A stretch of 64,000 nucleotides of DNA from Orobanche coerulescens (GCA_033398695.1 CM065812.1:134732858-134796857), one strand, 5' to 3'; shown: positions 1 through 10,643, numbered from the stretch's first letter. Notes: a model not told the origin generated them from the sequence alone. Translations and numbers: made by a program.

Positions 1-1
1 T

Positions 2-3000
2 GATATTTTCACTAAAGTTTTTGAAGCTAGGGAGCTTGTGTCGGATGCCGAGATCAAGTTCGATAATAACCCTTCCGATAACAATCTTATTTTTTTAAAC
101 AAAACCAGAGCCAATCTCAATCTTACGATGGCTATGGAAGAGGACTTTTGGAAACAAAAAACCAATTTAAAATGGTGCCTTGAAGGGGAACGGAACACCA
201 AATTCTTTCATGACCTTATCAAATCCAAAAGAAGCAAAGGAAAAATCTTTCAAATTATGGATGGTATTCAAATTACGGACCCCGTTGATATCCAAAATTC
301 TGGAGTTAATTACTTTTCCACTGTTTTTAAGTGTTCTGATTTTACTCCGGCTGATATTAAGCCTGATATTATCCCTTGCGTCATTAATACTGATGACAAC
401 CACAATTTGTGTGCCATGCCGGATGTGGATGAAATTAAACAAGCTGTTTTTAGTATTGATCCAGGCAGTGTGGCCGGCCCGGATGGTTTTAATGCCTTAT
501 TTTTTCATAAGTGCTGGGATATTATTGCTACTGATGTATGTGAGGCAGTGTGGGATTTTTTCTCCGGAAACCCCATGCCCAAATCTTTTTCGTGTACTAC
601 TATTTCTCTTATTCCTAAATGCTCCCCCCTTGCTTGGAAGGATTTTAGGCCGATAAGCCTTTGTAATACCTCTTATAAAATTATTGCGAAAATCCTTAGT
701 ACCAGATTGGGCCGCCTTCTTCCAAAAATTATCAGCCCTGCCCAATCTGGCTTCATTAAAGGCCGCCTCATCACTGATAATATTTTAACGGCCCAAGAAG
801 TTTGTCATGACATATCTACTTCTGATTCGAACGCCTTGATTAAATTAGATATGGAAAAAGCCTACGATAGGCTTAACTGGGGTTTTCTATTAAAAATTTT
901 AAAAGCTTTCGGTTTCTCGGATGATTGGGCTGACATGGTCTATCGTTGCATTTCGAATTGCTGGTTCTCGATTCTCATTAATGGGAGTCCTATGGGCTTT
1001 TTTAAATCCGAAAGGGGCATTAGGCAAGGTGACCCCCTGTCGCCTCTCCTCTTTGTGATTGCGTCCGATTATTGATCTAGACTTTTGGATAAAACTTTTC
1101 TTACCCACCCCGATATGTTTTTCAAAATCAGGAAGAAGGCTCGGATTGCACATCTTGCTTATGCTGATGATGTGTTAATCTTTACCAATACTTCCTACAA
1201 CAATCTCCTCATTCTCAAAAATTGCCTAGATCACTACACCGCGAGCTCAGGACAAAAAATTAATAACTCTAAAAGTTCTTTTATTTTTGCGAAGCCGAAC
1301 AATTTTTTGGTTCGTATGGTAAAACAAACTACTGGATTCTCTCAAATGAGTCTCCCAATTAATTATTTGGGAGCCCCCTTGTGGAAAGGGAATCAAACTT
1401 TTGACATGTATGGTGACCTTGTTGCTAAAATCTCCGCCAAATTCCAGTCGTGGAATCACCTATTACTTACCTCCGGTGGCAGACTTGAACTTATTAAAAC
1501 TACCCTGAGCTCTATTCCTTTCTATTGTCTCCAAGTCCTTAAACCCCCCAAAATTGTCATTATCTTCTTCGAACGGCTTTTTAACAAATTTCTTTGGGGT
1601 TCCAACGACAATAGAAAGAGACTTCATTGGGGAGCATGGCTTAAGCTTTGTTACCCTAAGGAAGAAGGTGGTCTGGGGGACATCATTAAAGCGGCTGAAA
1701 TTAAACTTTGGTGGCGGTTTCGGACCTCATCTAATATTTGGACCCAATTCATGAAGGCTAAGTATTGTAAACGTCTCCACCCCATGGTGGTTAAATCCAA
1801 CCCCTATGACTCTCCTACATGGAAAAATCTTTGTGACATTCGTTCCTTAGCTGATAAATGGATTTTTTGGTATATTGGTGATGGCGATATCTCGTTTTGG
1901 CATGATAATTGGTGTGATTTTAGCCCGCTGTCCCAATGGGCCTCTAATCCCCGGCTTAACACCACCATTAATCATTTTTGGACTTCACACGGGTGGGATC
2001 GATCAAAACTTCTCTCCGTCATTCCCTCGGATCTTGGGGATTATGTTATGACCTTTCCCACTCATGTAGAGTCGGGCCTTTCCGCTAATAAGGCCGTGTG
2101 GAAACTTACCTTCCATGGCGGTTTTTCCTTTAAAAGTGCGTGGGAGGCTGTCCGTCAACGTCATGATACTCACCTTATTTTAAAATATTGTTGGAATCAA
2201 ATTATTACCCCTACTATGTCCTTTTTCATGGTTAGACTTTTGAAAAAATGGATTCCCACCCCGGACGGCCTTATATCGAGGGGCATAATTGCTGATAATT
2301 CTTGTTTTTGCTGTGATAGCACCGAGGACCTGCCTCATCTTTTTCTGAATGGACCGATCGCATCTTCGGTTTGGGCTAACTTTTGTACCTTATTGGGCAT
2401 TCCTATTTTACAAACAAGCTCTATTACTTTAGTAGTTTCTCATTGGTTTAATAAAGCCTCGGGTGCTATCCACATTTTACGCATCATTCCTATACTCATT
2501 TTGTGGTTTATTTGGTGCTCTAGGAACGACATGCGGGTCAAGAAGATTCCGTTCACGGCCCAACGGGTGTGCGATCGAATTTGGGACTTCCTGTTCTTGA
2601 TTAAAGGCCAGAGATGCATTCCGCCGCAGGCCTGGCTAGGCGCCCCGGCTCTTTCGGATATTTTGGGTCTTCACTTCTGCCCCTGTAATTTTATTAATAA
2701 TTTTGCATGCCATTGTAAAAACAAAAAAAAGAAAAAAATCTACATAGTGAGATGGGTCAAGCCGACTCCTGGGACCACCAAAATCAATACGGACGGGGCC
2801 TCAAAAGGCAACCCTGGGGTTTCGGCTGTGGGGGGGATCGCTAGGAATTTTTTGGGCGAACCTATCTTTGCTTTTCACGAATTTATCGGCAATCACTCTA
2901 ATAATTTTGCCGAACTTTTTGCTATTTGGAGAGCGCTGGACCTTTGCCATGAGAGAAACATTCGGAAGGTTTGGGTAGAGATGGACTCGGCCATTGCCCT

Positions 3001-3256
3001 TTCTCTAGTAAACTCGCCTAACAAGGGTAATTGGCAAGTGCTAAACATCTGCCACAAAATTGCAGCACTTAGGTGCGTCATGGACATCTCATTTTCCCAC
3101 ATCTATCGGGAAGGGAACACCATTGCGGACCATCTGGCTAATGAAGGTTATAAGTTCAGAAATTTCCGTCTCTATAGCCCTTCTGATCTGCCCGGGAAGA
3201 TTAATGGATTGATTAGACTTGATAAAAATAAGTTTCCATATGTTAGATTTAAATAA
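2..3256 (+). pseudogene. LINE ORF2, RT-RNase H part, one nonsense codon
   Basis: Reverse transcriptase and RNase H of a plant L1-like LINE, which copies LINE RNA at a nicked target. The frame is open from base 2 and is broken only by TGA at 1073-1075, where copy 2 has a Leu TTA. Visible in order: RT fingers and palm (PGSVAGPDGFNALFF, LIPKCSP, KIIAKILSTRL, AQSGFIKGR, DMEKAYDRLNW, GIRQGDPLSPLLF), then after the stop the catalytic YADD, the zf-RVT zinc-binding region (CFCCDSTEDLPHLF) and a C-terminal RNase H with TDGAS, the E of AELFAIWRAL, MDSAIAL and TIADHLANEG. A 15-bp in-frame deletion near 1674 removes CCRSL, part of the usually conserved GGLG.RSL region. Apart from that deletion and the stop, it is remarkably open. 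Confidence 0.93.
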
Positions 3257-3293
3257 TCTCCTTGGCTGTTATTTTCGTTAATTGGGGCGTGTA

Positions 3294-3349
3294 GAGGGGC
3301 TCGTCCTCCCTCAAACTTTTTGGGCATGTAGTGGGCCTCGTCCCCCCAC
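3294..3349 (+). other. Twin stem-loops in LINE 3' UTR (copy 1)
   Basis: Two short hairpins 19 bp apart. The first pairs GAGGG (3294-3298) with CCCTC (3308-3312). The second pairs GTGGG (3331-3335) with CCCAC (3345-3349). Both have 9-nt loops containing CTCGTCC. The second base pair is A-T in one and T-A in the other, so pairing is kept while sequence changes. A role as the RNA element recognised by the LINE RT is inference. Confidence 0.6.
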
Positions 3350-3393
3350 AATTCTGTTCCGTCGAATAAATTTCGTTTTTTAAAAAAAAAAAA

Positions 3394-3410
3394 AGTATGA
3401 ACTAATTCAA
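3394..3410 (+). repeat. Target-site duplication, left copy
   Basis: The 17-mer agtatgaactaattcaa directly follows the poly(A) of LINE copy 1 and recurs exactly at 3848-3864, right after the A-run that ends the 3411-3847 segment. The length suits a target-primed retroinsertion. Confidence 0.85.
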
Positions 3411-3847
3411 ATGCTGGTCCTTTTTTGAGTGATGAGGTTACCGAATCGGATCCAATGAAAGGTGAAAAGATCAGTGGGGAGACCTCACAACCAGTTACTC
3501 AAGTGAGTGAAAATGTTGATAAAGAACAAGGAAAGTCGGGGACAGATGATGAATTTTATTCGGACATTGAAGGTGTCGAGAATAATTCCTTTTCAGAAGG
3601 AGAAGAAAAAGAAAGGCTCGTCAAGGAAAGAGATCGTATTTTCAAGCCATCTCAAGGGAGGTTCAAGAAACCACCTCGTGACAATTGCGTCAATTTTGTT
3701 TTCAGCACAAACAAGAAAAAACAAAAAGTGCAAAAAAACCCGGGCTGATTTACATTTTAATTTGATGTAATAGGATTTACTTTTGTATTTCCTTTTTCTC
3801 GTTTCATGTTTGTTGTTATAGGGATTTACTCTTGTATTAAAAAAAAA
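3411..3847 (+). mobile_element. Poly(A)-tailed, 5'-truncated retrocopy
   Basis: A 437-bp segment bounded by the 17-bp direct repeats and ending in an A-run (3839-3847). It opens inside a reading frame (no start codon at its left end), has about 90 bp of T-rich 3' UTR and no internal LTR. This is how a 5'-truncated cDNA inserted by LINE machinery looks. It could be a processed pseudogene of a host mRNA or a truncated member of another retroelement. I do not recognise the parent. Confidence 0.75.
3413..3748 (+). pseudogene. C-terminal fragment of an unknown acidic/basic protein
   Basis: Uninterrupted frame of about 110 codons, ending in TGA. It enters from the left boundary without a Met; the first Met is about 14 residues in. 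The first two thirds are acidic and Ser/Thr-rich (MSDEVTESDPMKGEK, DDEFYSDIEGVENN, SEGEEKE), followed by a basic stretch (RFKKPPRDNCVNFVF, NKKKQKVQK). No catalytic motif or domain is recognised. Being the tail of a 5'-truncated retrocopy, it is probably not expressed. The whole frame is intact, so insertion may be fairly recent or the segment short enough to escape hits. Confidence 0.5.
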
Positions 3848-3864
3848 AGTATGAACTAATTCAA
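3848..3864 (+). repeat. Target-site duplication, right copy
   Basis: Exact second copy of the 17-mer at 3394-3410. It is followed by an A-rich run and then the pyrimidine-rich start of LINE copy 2. Confidence 0.85.
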
Positions 3865-3873
3865 TAAAAAAAA

Positions 3874-4039
3874 ATCTGAATGCCCTCTCTCTCTAGATTT
3901 TTTCTCCTCCTTCTCTCTACAATCTTCATACTCTTCTCTTGCATTTTTGAGTTTTCCGGGCGATCTTCAACTGGTAACGGCTCTTTCGTTTGCATTTCCG
4001 CCGCCTAGGGCAGCGGTATTCCTTTAATTATTCTGCCTC
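3874..4039 (+). promoter_or_regulatory. Pyrimidine-rich 5' UTR / presumed internal promoter of LINE copy 2
   Basis: CT-rich stretch (runs of CTCTCT, TTTTCTCC) ahead of the ORF1 ATG at 4040. Plant L1-like elements carry their promoter inside the 5' UTR. No TATA box is seen. Promoter function is inferred from position only. Confidence 0.35.
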
Positions 4040-6214
4040 ATGGCAGACAATAATCCTCCAATTGGGGCGGCTGAACCCATTAATTACCCCACCCTCTCCC
4101 CCAAAAACAGATCTCGGTCTCCTTCAAATCGGAATCTTAAGTTAAATACTCAGAATATAAAAATTATTTCTGATCTACCCAACACATGTGAGCCGATCCC
4201 TCCTGGGGAGTACCCCCAGTCAACTCCTCCATCAGATCAAGACCCCTCCTTTATCACAGCTGTCCCGCATGATAATAATGCTATGTTAAAAAATCACCCT
4301 CCATCACATTCACTTCCTTCTTCCCCCACTTGCCAACCGGATTTCATCAATAAACAGCCATTCTATATCCCGTCTTCTTCCACAGGAATTAATATAAAAA
4401 ATCCCACAAATCTGACTGCAACATCATCGCGCGTCGAGAATAAGTCCGTCTCTCACATAGATCCGGCGGTAACCCATACAAACCGTTCGGAAATTAATAT
4501 CGGAGGGAATCCGATCTCTCTCGATGATTTCCCGTCTCCAGCAACGCTCGATTTTGTGGCTGCTTCCGCTTCTGAAGAGGTGGTGCAAAAACTGTCAAAA
4601 TCTTCCGTCGGAATCGTACCTACTGGGTGCGGTGACCATCCTGATATGCAAAACACCACAATGGGTCCTAAACCTCCCGTCATCCCGGCGGCTAAATCGT
4701 ATGCTGCCGCTACTTCCGGCGGCGCAGAGCATTTGCAAGGGGTTTTTGGCTCGATTGACCGGTCCGGTGAGGTCCCTACAGTGCTCTTTTCGAAACCGGA
4801 GTGTGACAAGGCATCCGAAGCTTTCCGCTTCTCGGTGGTCGGTAAGTTCTCCTATGGTAAACCGGCTAATGAGGTAATCCGAACCACCCTTCATAACCTC
4901 GGATATAAACCGTGTAAAGTTCAGTATCTTAACCTCTGCCATATTTTAATTACATGTTTTAATGAGGAACAATTTGCTAAACTCCATATTCAACGTGAAA
5001 TACCGATAACCGGACTTCCGATGAGGGTTTTGAAATGGACACCTGATTTCGATTTTAAAAATGAACCACTGGTTGTTCCGGTTTGGCTTAAAGCATTTGA
5101 TCTCCCTATTCAATGGTTCGACGTTCGGAGTTTAAAAACAATTGCCAGTGTTTTTGGTGAATTTGTCATGGCTGACGAAGCTACTCTTTCAAAATCTCGT
5201 CTAAACTATGCTCGTTTTTGTGTTGAAATAAATCTGGAAACTCCCCCGGTTGAGAAATTCGAAATATCTTGTAATGGTAAATTTGTTGCTATAAATGTTC
5301 AATTTGAACGGTTGCCAAAATACTGTCATTTTTGCAATCATACTGGCCATGCGGAAATGGACTGTTATATTAAGAACCATAAACTCAGGCCGAATTTTGC
5401 TGAAAAAAATAAACGCCTTGCTGAAAAGCTTTCTCACGTTAGTCATGCTGCTAAAAATAACAAAAAAGTTGAAAAAGCCCCATTGTTTATTGAACAGGAA
5501 GACCAAATGTTTCAACATAAAGAGAATGATAATATTGATCTTGACTTGCACAAAACTAATTCTCGTGTTGTGCAGGAGGAGGCCTTCCCGGTTAAGGATG
5601 CTATATCTAATAACCCATTTCATGTTCTGAATCTTGTTGAGAATAATGAAGTTATTGTGCTAGATTCTGTTGAACCTTCTGATGAACATGTTTTGCAGGC
5701 TGATTCTTTGACTCCTCCCCTGGCTGACAAGCCAGGCATGCCTGGGAGAGACTTACTCTCCCCTGATCTTGCACTGGCCCAGCCGGGGGGACTCCCCCCT
5801 AAACCTGTCGGTAATCCCCTACCCAAGACGGAAGGAGTGCCCAAGGACATTTCTGAGTGTGCTCACAAGAAACCTAAGGAAGTAGAGAATAGTGACTTTT
5901 CCCAGGACACTTACTCTGCTTCATCTGATTCTTGTGGAGACACTGAATCAGCCTTGGGAATCCCTGACGTTGGCCCTGATATTGTCTCTGATCTTGGTGC
6001 AGGGCAAGTGGTGATGGCTCTTCCCCAGAAATCCCCCCGGAGTGAAAGGAATGAACAGCGTTTACGTGATATTGAATATGGGAGACAATTAGAAAGGGAG
6101 GCCCAGGGCCTCGCTGGTCCATCTAAAGACCACGACCCGAATGATGTTAACAACACGGAGCGCAGGAGGAGAAGCGCTAGAATCCATAAACCCCCTACTG
6201 TTTCTAATGATTAA
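4040..6214 (+). CDS. LINE ORF1: DUF4283/zinc-knuckle RNA-binding protein
   Basis: Intact 724-codon ORF. LINE ORF1 proteins coat the element RNA and help carry it to the target. The first ~240 residues are Pro/Ser-rich and look disordered. Residues ~255-420 fit the DUF4283 fold of plant retroelement gag-like proteins (FRFSVVGKFSYGKP, PLVVPVWLKAFDLPIQWF, LNYARFCVEI). A CCHC knuckle follows with Cys429, Cys432, His437, Cys442 (CHFCNHTGHAEMDC). A Lys-rich segment comes next, and then a long acidic/Pro-rich tail ending in a basic cluster (RRRRSARIHKPP). The ATG at 4040 follows a CT-rich leader and is the first in frame. The stop TAA (6212-6214) overlaps the ORF2 start (ATGATTAA), so ORF2 is probably reached by re-initiation or low-efficiency coupling. 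ORF1 is intact although ORF2 is broken. Confidence 0.88.
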   Translation: MADNNPPIGAAEPINYPTLSPKNRSRSPSNRNLKLNTQNIKIISDLPNTCEPIPPGEYPQSTPPSDQDPSFITAVPHDNNAMLKNHPPSHSLPSSPTCQPDFINKQPFYIPSSSTGINIKNPTNLTATSSRVENKSVSHIDPAVTHTNRSEINIGGNPISLDDFPSPATLDFVAASASEEVVQKLSKSSVGIVPTGCGDHPDMQNTTMGPKPPVIPAAKSYAAATSGGAEHLQGVFGSIDRSGEVPTVLFSKPECDKASEAFRFSVVGKFSYGKPANEVIRTTLHNLGYKPCKVQYLNLCHILITCFNEEQFAKLHIQREIPITGLPMRVLKWTPDFDFKNEPLVVPVWLKAFDLPIQWFDVRSLKTIASVFGEFVMADEATLSKSRLNYARFCVEINLETPPVEKFEISCNGKFVAINVQFERLPKYCHFCNHTGHAEMDCYIKNHKLRPNFAEKNKRLAEKLSHVSHAAKNNKKVEKAPLFIEQEDQMFQHKENDNIDLDLHKTNSRVVQEEAFPVKDAISNNPFHVLNLVENNEVIVLDSVEPSDEHVLQADSLTPPLADKPGMPGRDLLSPDLALAQPGGLPPKPVGNPLPKTEGVPKDISECAHKKPKEVENSDFSQDTYSASSDSCGDTESALGIPDVGPDIVSDLGAGQVVMALPQKSPRSERNEQRLRDIEYGRQLEREAQGLAGPSKDHDPNDVNNTERRRRSARIHKPPTVSND

Positions 6215-9200
6215 CACCCTTATTTGGAATGTTAGGGGGATTGGTAAGAAAGATGCTAAATGGAATGTTAAAAACCTGAGTAGAGACCACCATGTGAATA
6301 TTTTGGCTCTAATTGAGCCTAAAATTTCACTTGATTCGGCCTACTTTTGTAAATATCTCGGTTTCGATAAAGTTGTTGCGAACCAAAGTAACCACATTTG
6401 GGTGTTCTTTGATCACAATTTTTCTTTTCAAATCTTGAAAAACACTGCTCACTTGCTACACATGGAAGTCAGTTCAAATGCATCTCCTGTCCCCTTCTAT
6501 TTAACCATTGTCTATGGGAAAAATACTAGGGTCGAAAGGAGGGCTCTTTGGGATGACCTTCTTACTGTTAGCAATAATCAGGGGCCGTGGATTGTGTGAG
6601 GCGATTTTAATATTATTTTACACTCCGATGAAAAAAAGGTGGTGCGTCTCCTATCCCTTCGGAGATGGAAGACTTCCATGATGCTCTTTTTGACTGTAAT
6701 CTTATTGACTTTGGCTTCATTGGTCCGCCATTTACGTGGTATAGTAATTTAATTTGGCAAAGGCTCGATAGAGTTTTACACTCTCCGACTTGGCTTGATA
6801 CCTTCCCGGATTCGAGTGTAAAACACCTATCCCGCCTTCACTCGGACCATTCGGCGATTTTATGTAGTTTTGGTAACAACAAGTTCAAACCTAAACCCTC
6901 GTTTCGTTTTCAAAATATGTGGATCAAGCATAAAGATTTTCTGGGGATTGTTAGAGATTCCTGGCAGATCCCGGTTCATTCGTCGGGTATGTTCAAACTT
7001 TTGAACAAACTTTCGAGAATTAAACTTTCTTTAAAATATTGGAATAAAACTCATTTTGGCGATATTTTCACTAAAGTTTTTGATGCTAGGGAGCTAGTGT
7101 CGGATGCCGAGATCAAGTTCGATAATAACCCTTCCGACAACAATCTTATTTTTTAAAACAAAACCAGAGCCAATCTCAATCTTACGATGGCTATGGAAGA
7201 GGACTTTTGGAAACAAAAAAACAATTCAAAATGGTGCCTTGAAGGGGAACGGAACACTAAATTTTTTCATGACCTTATCAAATCCAAAAGGAGCAAAGGC
7301 AAAATCTTTCAAATTATGGATGGTACCCAAATTACGGACCCCGTCGATATCCAAAATTCTGGAGTTAGTTATTTTTCTACTGTTTTTAAATGTTCTGATT
7401 ATACTCCTGCTGATATTGAGCCTGACATTATCCCCTGTGTCATTAATACGGTTGACAACCACAATTTGTGTGCCATGCCGGATGTGGATGAAATTAAATA
7501 AGCTGTTTTTAGTATTGACCCAGTCAGTGTGGCCGGCCCAGATGGTTTTAATGCCTTATTTTTTCACAAGTGCTGGGACATTATTGCTACTGATGTATGT
7601 GAGGCAGTGTGAGATTTTTTCTCCGGAAACCCCATGCCCAAATCCTTTTCGTGTACTACTATTACTCTTATTCCCAAATGCTCCCCTCCCCTTGCTTGGA
7701 AGGATTTTAGGCCGATAAGCCTTTGTAATACCACTTATAAAATTATTGCGAAAATCCTCAGTACCAGATTGGGCCGCCTTCTTCCGCAAATTCTCAGCCC
7801 AGCCCAATCTGGCTTCATTAAAGGCCGTCTCATTACTGATAATATTTTAACGGCCCAAGAAGTTTGTCATGACATATCTACTTCTAATTCGAACGCCTTG
7901 ATTAAATTAGATATGGAAAAAGCCTACGATAGGCTTAACTGGGATTTTCTATTAAAATTTTTAAAAGCCTTCGGTTTCTTGGATGCTTGGGCTGCCATGA
8001 TCTATCGTTGCATTTCGAATTGTTGGTTTTCGATTCTTATTAATGGGAGTCTTGTGGGCTTTTTTAAGTCCGACAGGGGCATCAGACAAGGTGACCCCCT
8101 GTCGCCTCTTCTCTTTGTGATTGCGTCCGATTATTTATCTAGACTCTTGGATAAAACTTTTCTTACCCACCCCGATATGTTTTTCAAAATCAGGAAGAAG
8201 GTTCGGATTTCACATCTTGCCTATGCTGATGATGTGTTAATCTTTACCAATGCTTCCTACAACAATCTCCTCATTCTCAAAAATTTCCTAGATCACTACA
8301 CAACGAGCTCAGGACAAAAGAGTAATAACTCTAAAAGTTCTTTTATTTTTGCCAAGCCGAACAATGTGTTGGTTCGTATGGTGAAACAAACGACTGGATT
8401 TTCTCAAACGAGTCTCCCAATTAATTACTTGGGAGCCCCCTTGTGGAAAGGGAATCAAACTTTTGACATGTATGGTGAGCTTATTGCTAAAACTTGCGCC
8501 AAATTCCAGTCGTGGAATCACCGATTGCTTAACTCGGGTGGCAGACTTGAACTTATTAAAACTACCCTGAGCTCTATTCCTTTCTATTGTCTCCAAGTCC
8601 TTAAACCCCCTAAAAATGTCATTACCTTCTTCAAACGGCTTTTTAACAAATTTCTTTGGGGTTCCAACGACAATAGAAAGAGACTTCATTGGGGAGCATG
8701 GCTTAAGCTTTGTTATCCTAAGGAAGAAGGTGGTCTTTGCTGTAGGAGTCTGGGGGACATCATTAAAGCGGCTGAAATTAAACTTTGGTGGCGGTTTCGT
8801 ACCTCATCTAATATTTGGACCCAATTCATGAAGGCTAAGTATTGTAAACGTCTTCACCCCATGGTGGTTAAATCGAACCCCAATGACTCTCCTACATGGC
8901 AAAATCTTTCCGACATCCGTTACTTAGCTGATAAATGGATTTTTTGGTACATTGGTGATGGCGATATCTCGTTTTGGCACGACAATTGGTGTGACTTTAG
9001 CCCGCTGTCCCAATGGGCCTCTAACCCCCGGCTAAACACCACCATTAACCATTTTTGGACTTCACACGGGTGGGATCGATCAAAACTTCTCTCCGTCATT
9101 CCCTCGGATCTTGGGGATTATGTTATGACCTTTCCCACTCATGTTGAGTCGGGCCTTACCGCTAATAAGGCCGTTTGGAAACTTACCTCCCATGGCAGTT

Positions 9201-10327
9201 TTTCCTTTAAAAGCGCGTGGGAGGCTATCCGCCAACGTCATGATACTCATCTTATTTTAAAATATTGTTGGAATCAAATTATTACTCCTACTATGTCTTT
9301 TTTCATGGTTAGACTTTTGAAAAAATGGATTCCCACTCCGGACGGCCTTAGATCGAGGGGCATAATTGCTGATGATTCTTGTTTTTGTTGTGATAGCACC
9401 GAGGACCTGCCCCATCTTTTTCTTAATGGACCGATCGCTTCTTCGGTTTGGGCCAACTTTTGTACCTTATTGGGCATTCCTCTTTTACAAACCTGCTCTA
9501 TTACTTTAGTTATGTCCCATTGGTTTAACAAAGCCTCGGGTGCTATCCACATTTTACGCATCATTCCTATACTCATTCTGTGGTTTATTTGGTGCTCTAG
9601 GAACGACATGCGGGTTAAGAAGATTCCGTCCATGGCTCAACGGGTGAGCGATCGAATTTGGGACTTCCAGTTCATGATTAAAGGCCAGAGATGCATTCGC
9701 GCGAGCACAGCTAGGCTCCCGGCTCTTCGGATATTTTGGGTCTTCATTTACTTTGCAATTTTATTAATAATTTTGCATGTAATTGTAAAAACAAAAAAGA
9801 AAAAAAAAATCTACATTGTGAGATGGGTCAGGCCGACTCCTGGGACCACCAAAATCAACACGGACGGGGCCTCAAAAGGCAATCCCGGGGATTCAGCTGT
9901 GGGGGGGATTGCGAGGAATTTTTTGGGCGAACCTATCTTTGCTTTTCACGAATTTATCGGCAATCATTCTAATAATTTTGCCGAACTTTTTGCTATTTGG
10001 AGAGCGCTGGATCTTTGCCACGAGAGAAACATTCACAAGGTTTGGGTTGAGATGGACTCGGCCATTGCCCTTTCTCTAGTCAACTCGCCTAACAAGGGTA
10101 ATTGGCAAGTGCTAAACATCTGCCACAAAATTACATCACTCAGGCGTGTCATGGATATCTCATTTTCCCACATCTATCGGGAAGGGAACACCATTGCGGA
10201 CTATCTGGCTAATGAAGGTTATAAGTTCAGAAATTTTCGTCTGTATAGCCCGTATGATCTGCCCGGGAATATTAATGGCTTGGTTAGACTTGATAAAAAT
10301 AATTTTCCATATGTTAGATTTAAATAA
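6207..10327 (+). pseudogene. LINE ORF2: endonuclease-RT-RNase H, four stops plus frameshift
   Basis: Multifunctional LINE enzyme. ATG at 6207 (MINTLIWNVRGIGKK) opens the APE-type endonuclease, with IEPKIS, GDFN and a final SDHSAI. RT follows with DMEKAYDRLNW and YADD at ~8222-8233, then zf-RVT (CFCCDSTEDLPHLF) and RNase H (TDGAS, AELFAIWRAL, MDSAIAL, TIADYLANEG). Lesions: TGA 6597-6599 before GDFN; an A-run indel at 6631-6637 that shifts the frame; TAA 7154-7156 (copy 1 TTA); TAA 7499-7501 (copy 1 CAA); TGA 7610-7612 (copy 1 TGG). From 7613 to 10327 it is open, apart from a self-correcting frame excursion between ~9690 and 9810. Copy 2 keeps the CCRSL residues deleted from copy 1. The enzyme cannot be made whole. 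Confidence 0.93.
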
Positions 10328-10364
10328 TCTCCTTGGCTGTTATTTTCGTTAATTGGGGCGTGTA

Positions 10365-10420
10365 GAGGGGCTCGTCCTCCCTCAAACGTTTTGGGCGTGT
10401 AGTGGGCCTCGTCCCCCCAC
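10365..10420 (+). other. Twin stem-loops in LINE 3' UTR (copy 2)
   Basis: Same pair as in copy 1: GAGGG/CCCTC (10365-10369 with 10379-10383) and GTGGG/CCCAC (10402-10406 with 10416-10420). Substitutions between the two LINE copies in this region fall outside the stems. Confidence 0.6.
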
Positions 10421-10465
10421 ATTTCTGCTCCGTAGAATAAATTTCGGTTTGTTTAAAAAAAAAAA

Positions 10466-10638
10466 GTTCTAAAATGATAGCATATAACAGAAAAGTGTAT
10501 TACAACTTAAACTTATGATTGGCGCGCAGGCACAATCTTACAGTATGATCTAGTTGAATACAACTTAACCTATGAACTGTTCGCAGACAAGTTCTTACAG
10601 CGTTTATACTTTACAAGTTTCATACTTGTTGGTTTGCA
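10466..10638. other. Unassigned DNA between LINE copy 2 and element A
   Basis: AT-rich, no ORF. If element A and one TSD copy are removed, this runs straight into 25089 onward, which leads into the 3' part of the minus-strand copia element. It is therefore probably the 3' untranslated region of that element or the sequence beyond it. It shows no similarity by eye to the copia LTR at 34794-36180. Confidence 0.5.
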
Positions 10639-10643
10639 GCAAA
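10639..10643 (+). repeat. TSD of element A, left (gcaaa)
   Basis: The 5-mer gcaaa abuts the TGTAAC start of A and recurs at 25084-25088, right after its TATTACA end. Confidence 0.9.

Larger units (their letters stand above)
1..3393 (+). mobile_element. L1-like LINE, copy 1 (5' part outside window)
   Basis: Non-LTR retrotransposon cut by the left window edge. It has the 3' part of ORF2, a 3' UTR with an AATAAA at about 3365, and a terminal A-run at 3382-3394. It matches copy 2 (3865-10465) base for base from about 7062 onward, with scattered substitutions and small indels, so both belong to one family. Position 1 lies in the endonuclease-RT linker. The 5' TSD cannot be seen. Copies 1 and 2 carry different lesions and separate poly(A) tails, which fits two insertions better than one segmental duplication. 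Confidence 0.93.
3865..10465 (+). mobile_element. L1-like LINE, copy 2, near full length
   Basis: About 6.6 kb with 5' UTR, ORF1, ORF2, 3' UTR with twin hairpins, and a poly(A) run at 10455-10465. ORF2 starts 8 bp before the end of ORF1. The exact 5' end is uncertain (between 3865 and about 3880), because I find no convincing TSD: sequence after the poly(A) does not match sequence before the pyrimidine-rich 5' end beyond A/T bases. The element then abuts 174 bp of unassigned DNA that leads to element A. Confidence 0.93.

Noticed and set aside
3394..3864. 3' transduction by LINE copy 1 as the source of the 437-bp segment
   Set aside because: The segment has its own perfect flanking 17-bp repeats, which a transduced tail would not have on its inner side.
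1..10465. Tandem segmental duplication as the origin of the two LINE copies
   Set aside because: Each copy has its own poly(A), private stops and indels, and different flanks; independent insertion is simpler.
10466..10638. Left LTR of the Sirevirus-like element
   Set aside because: A TGTTGG occurs near 10628, but the sequence on either side does not align with 34794-36180.
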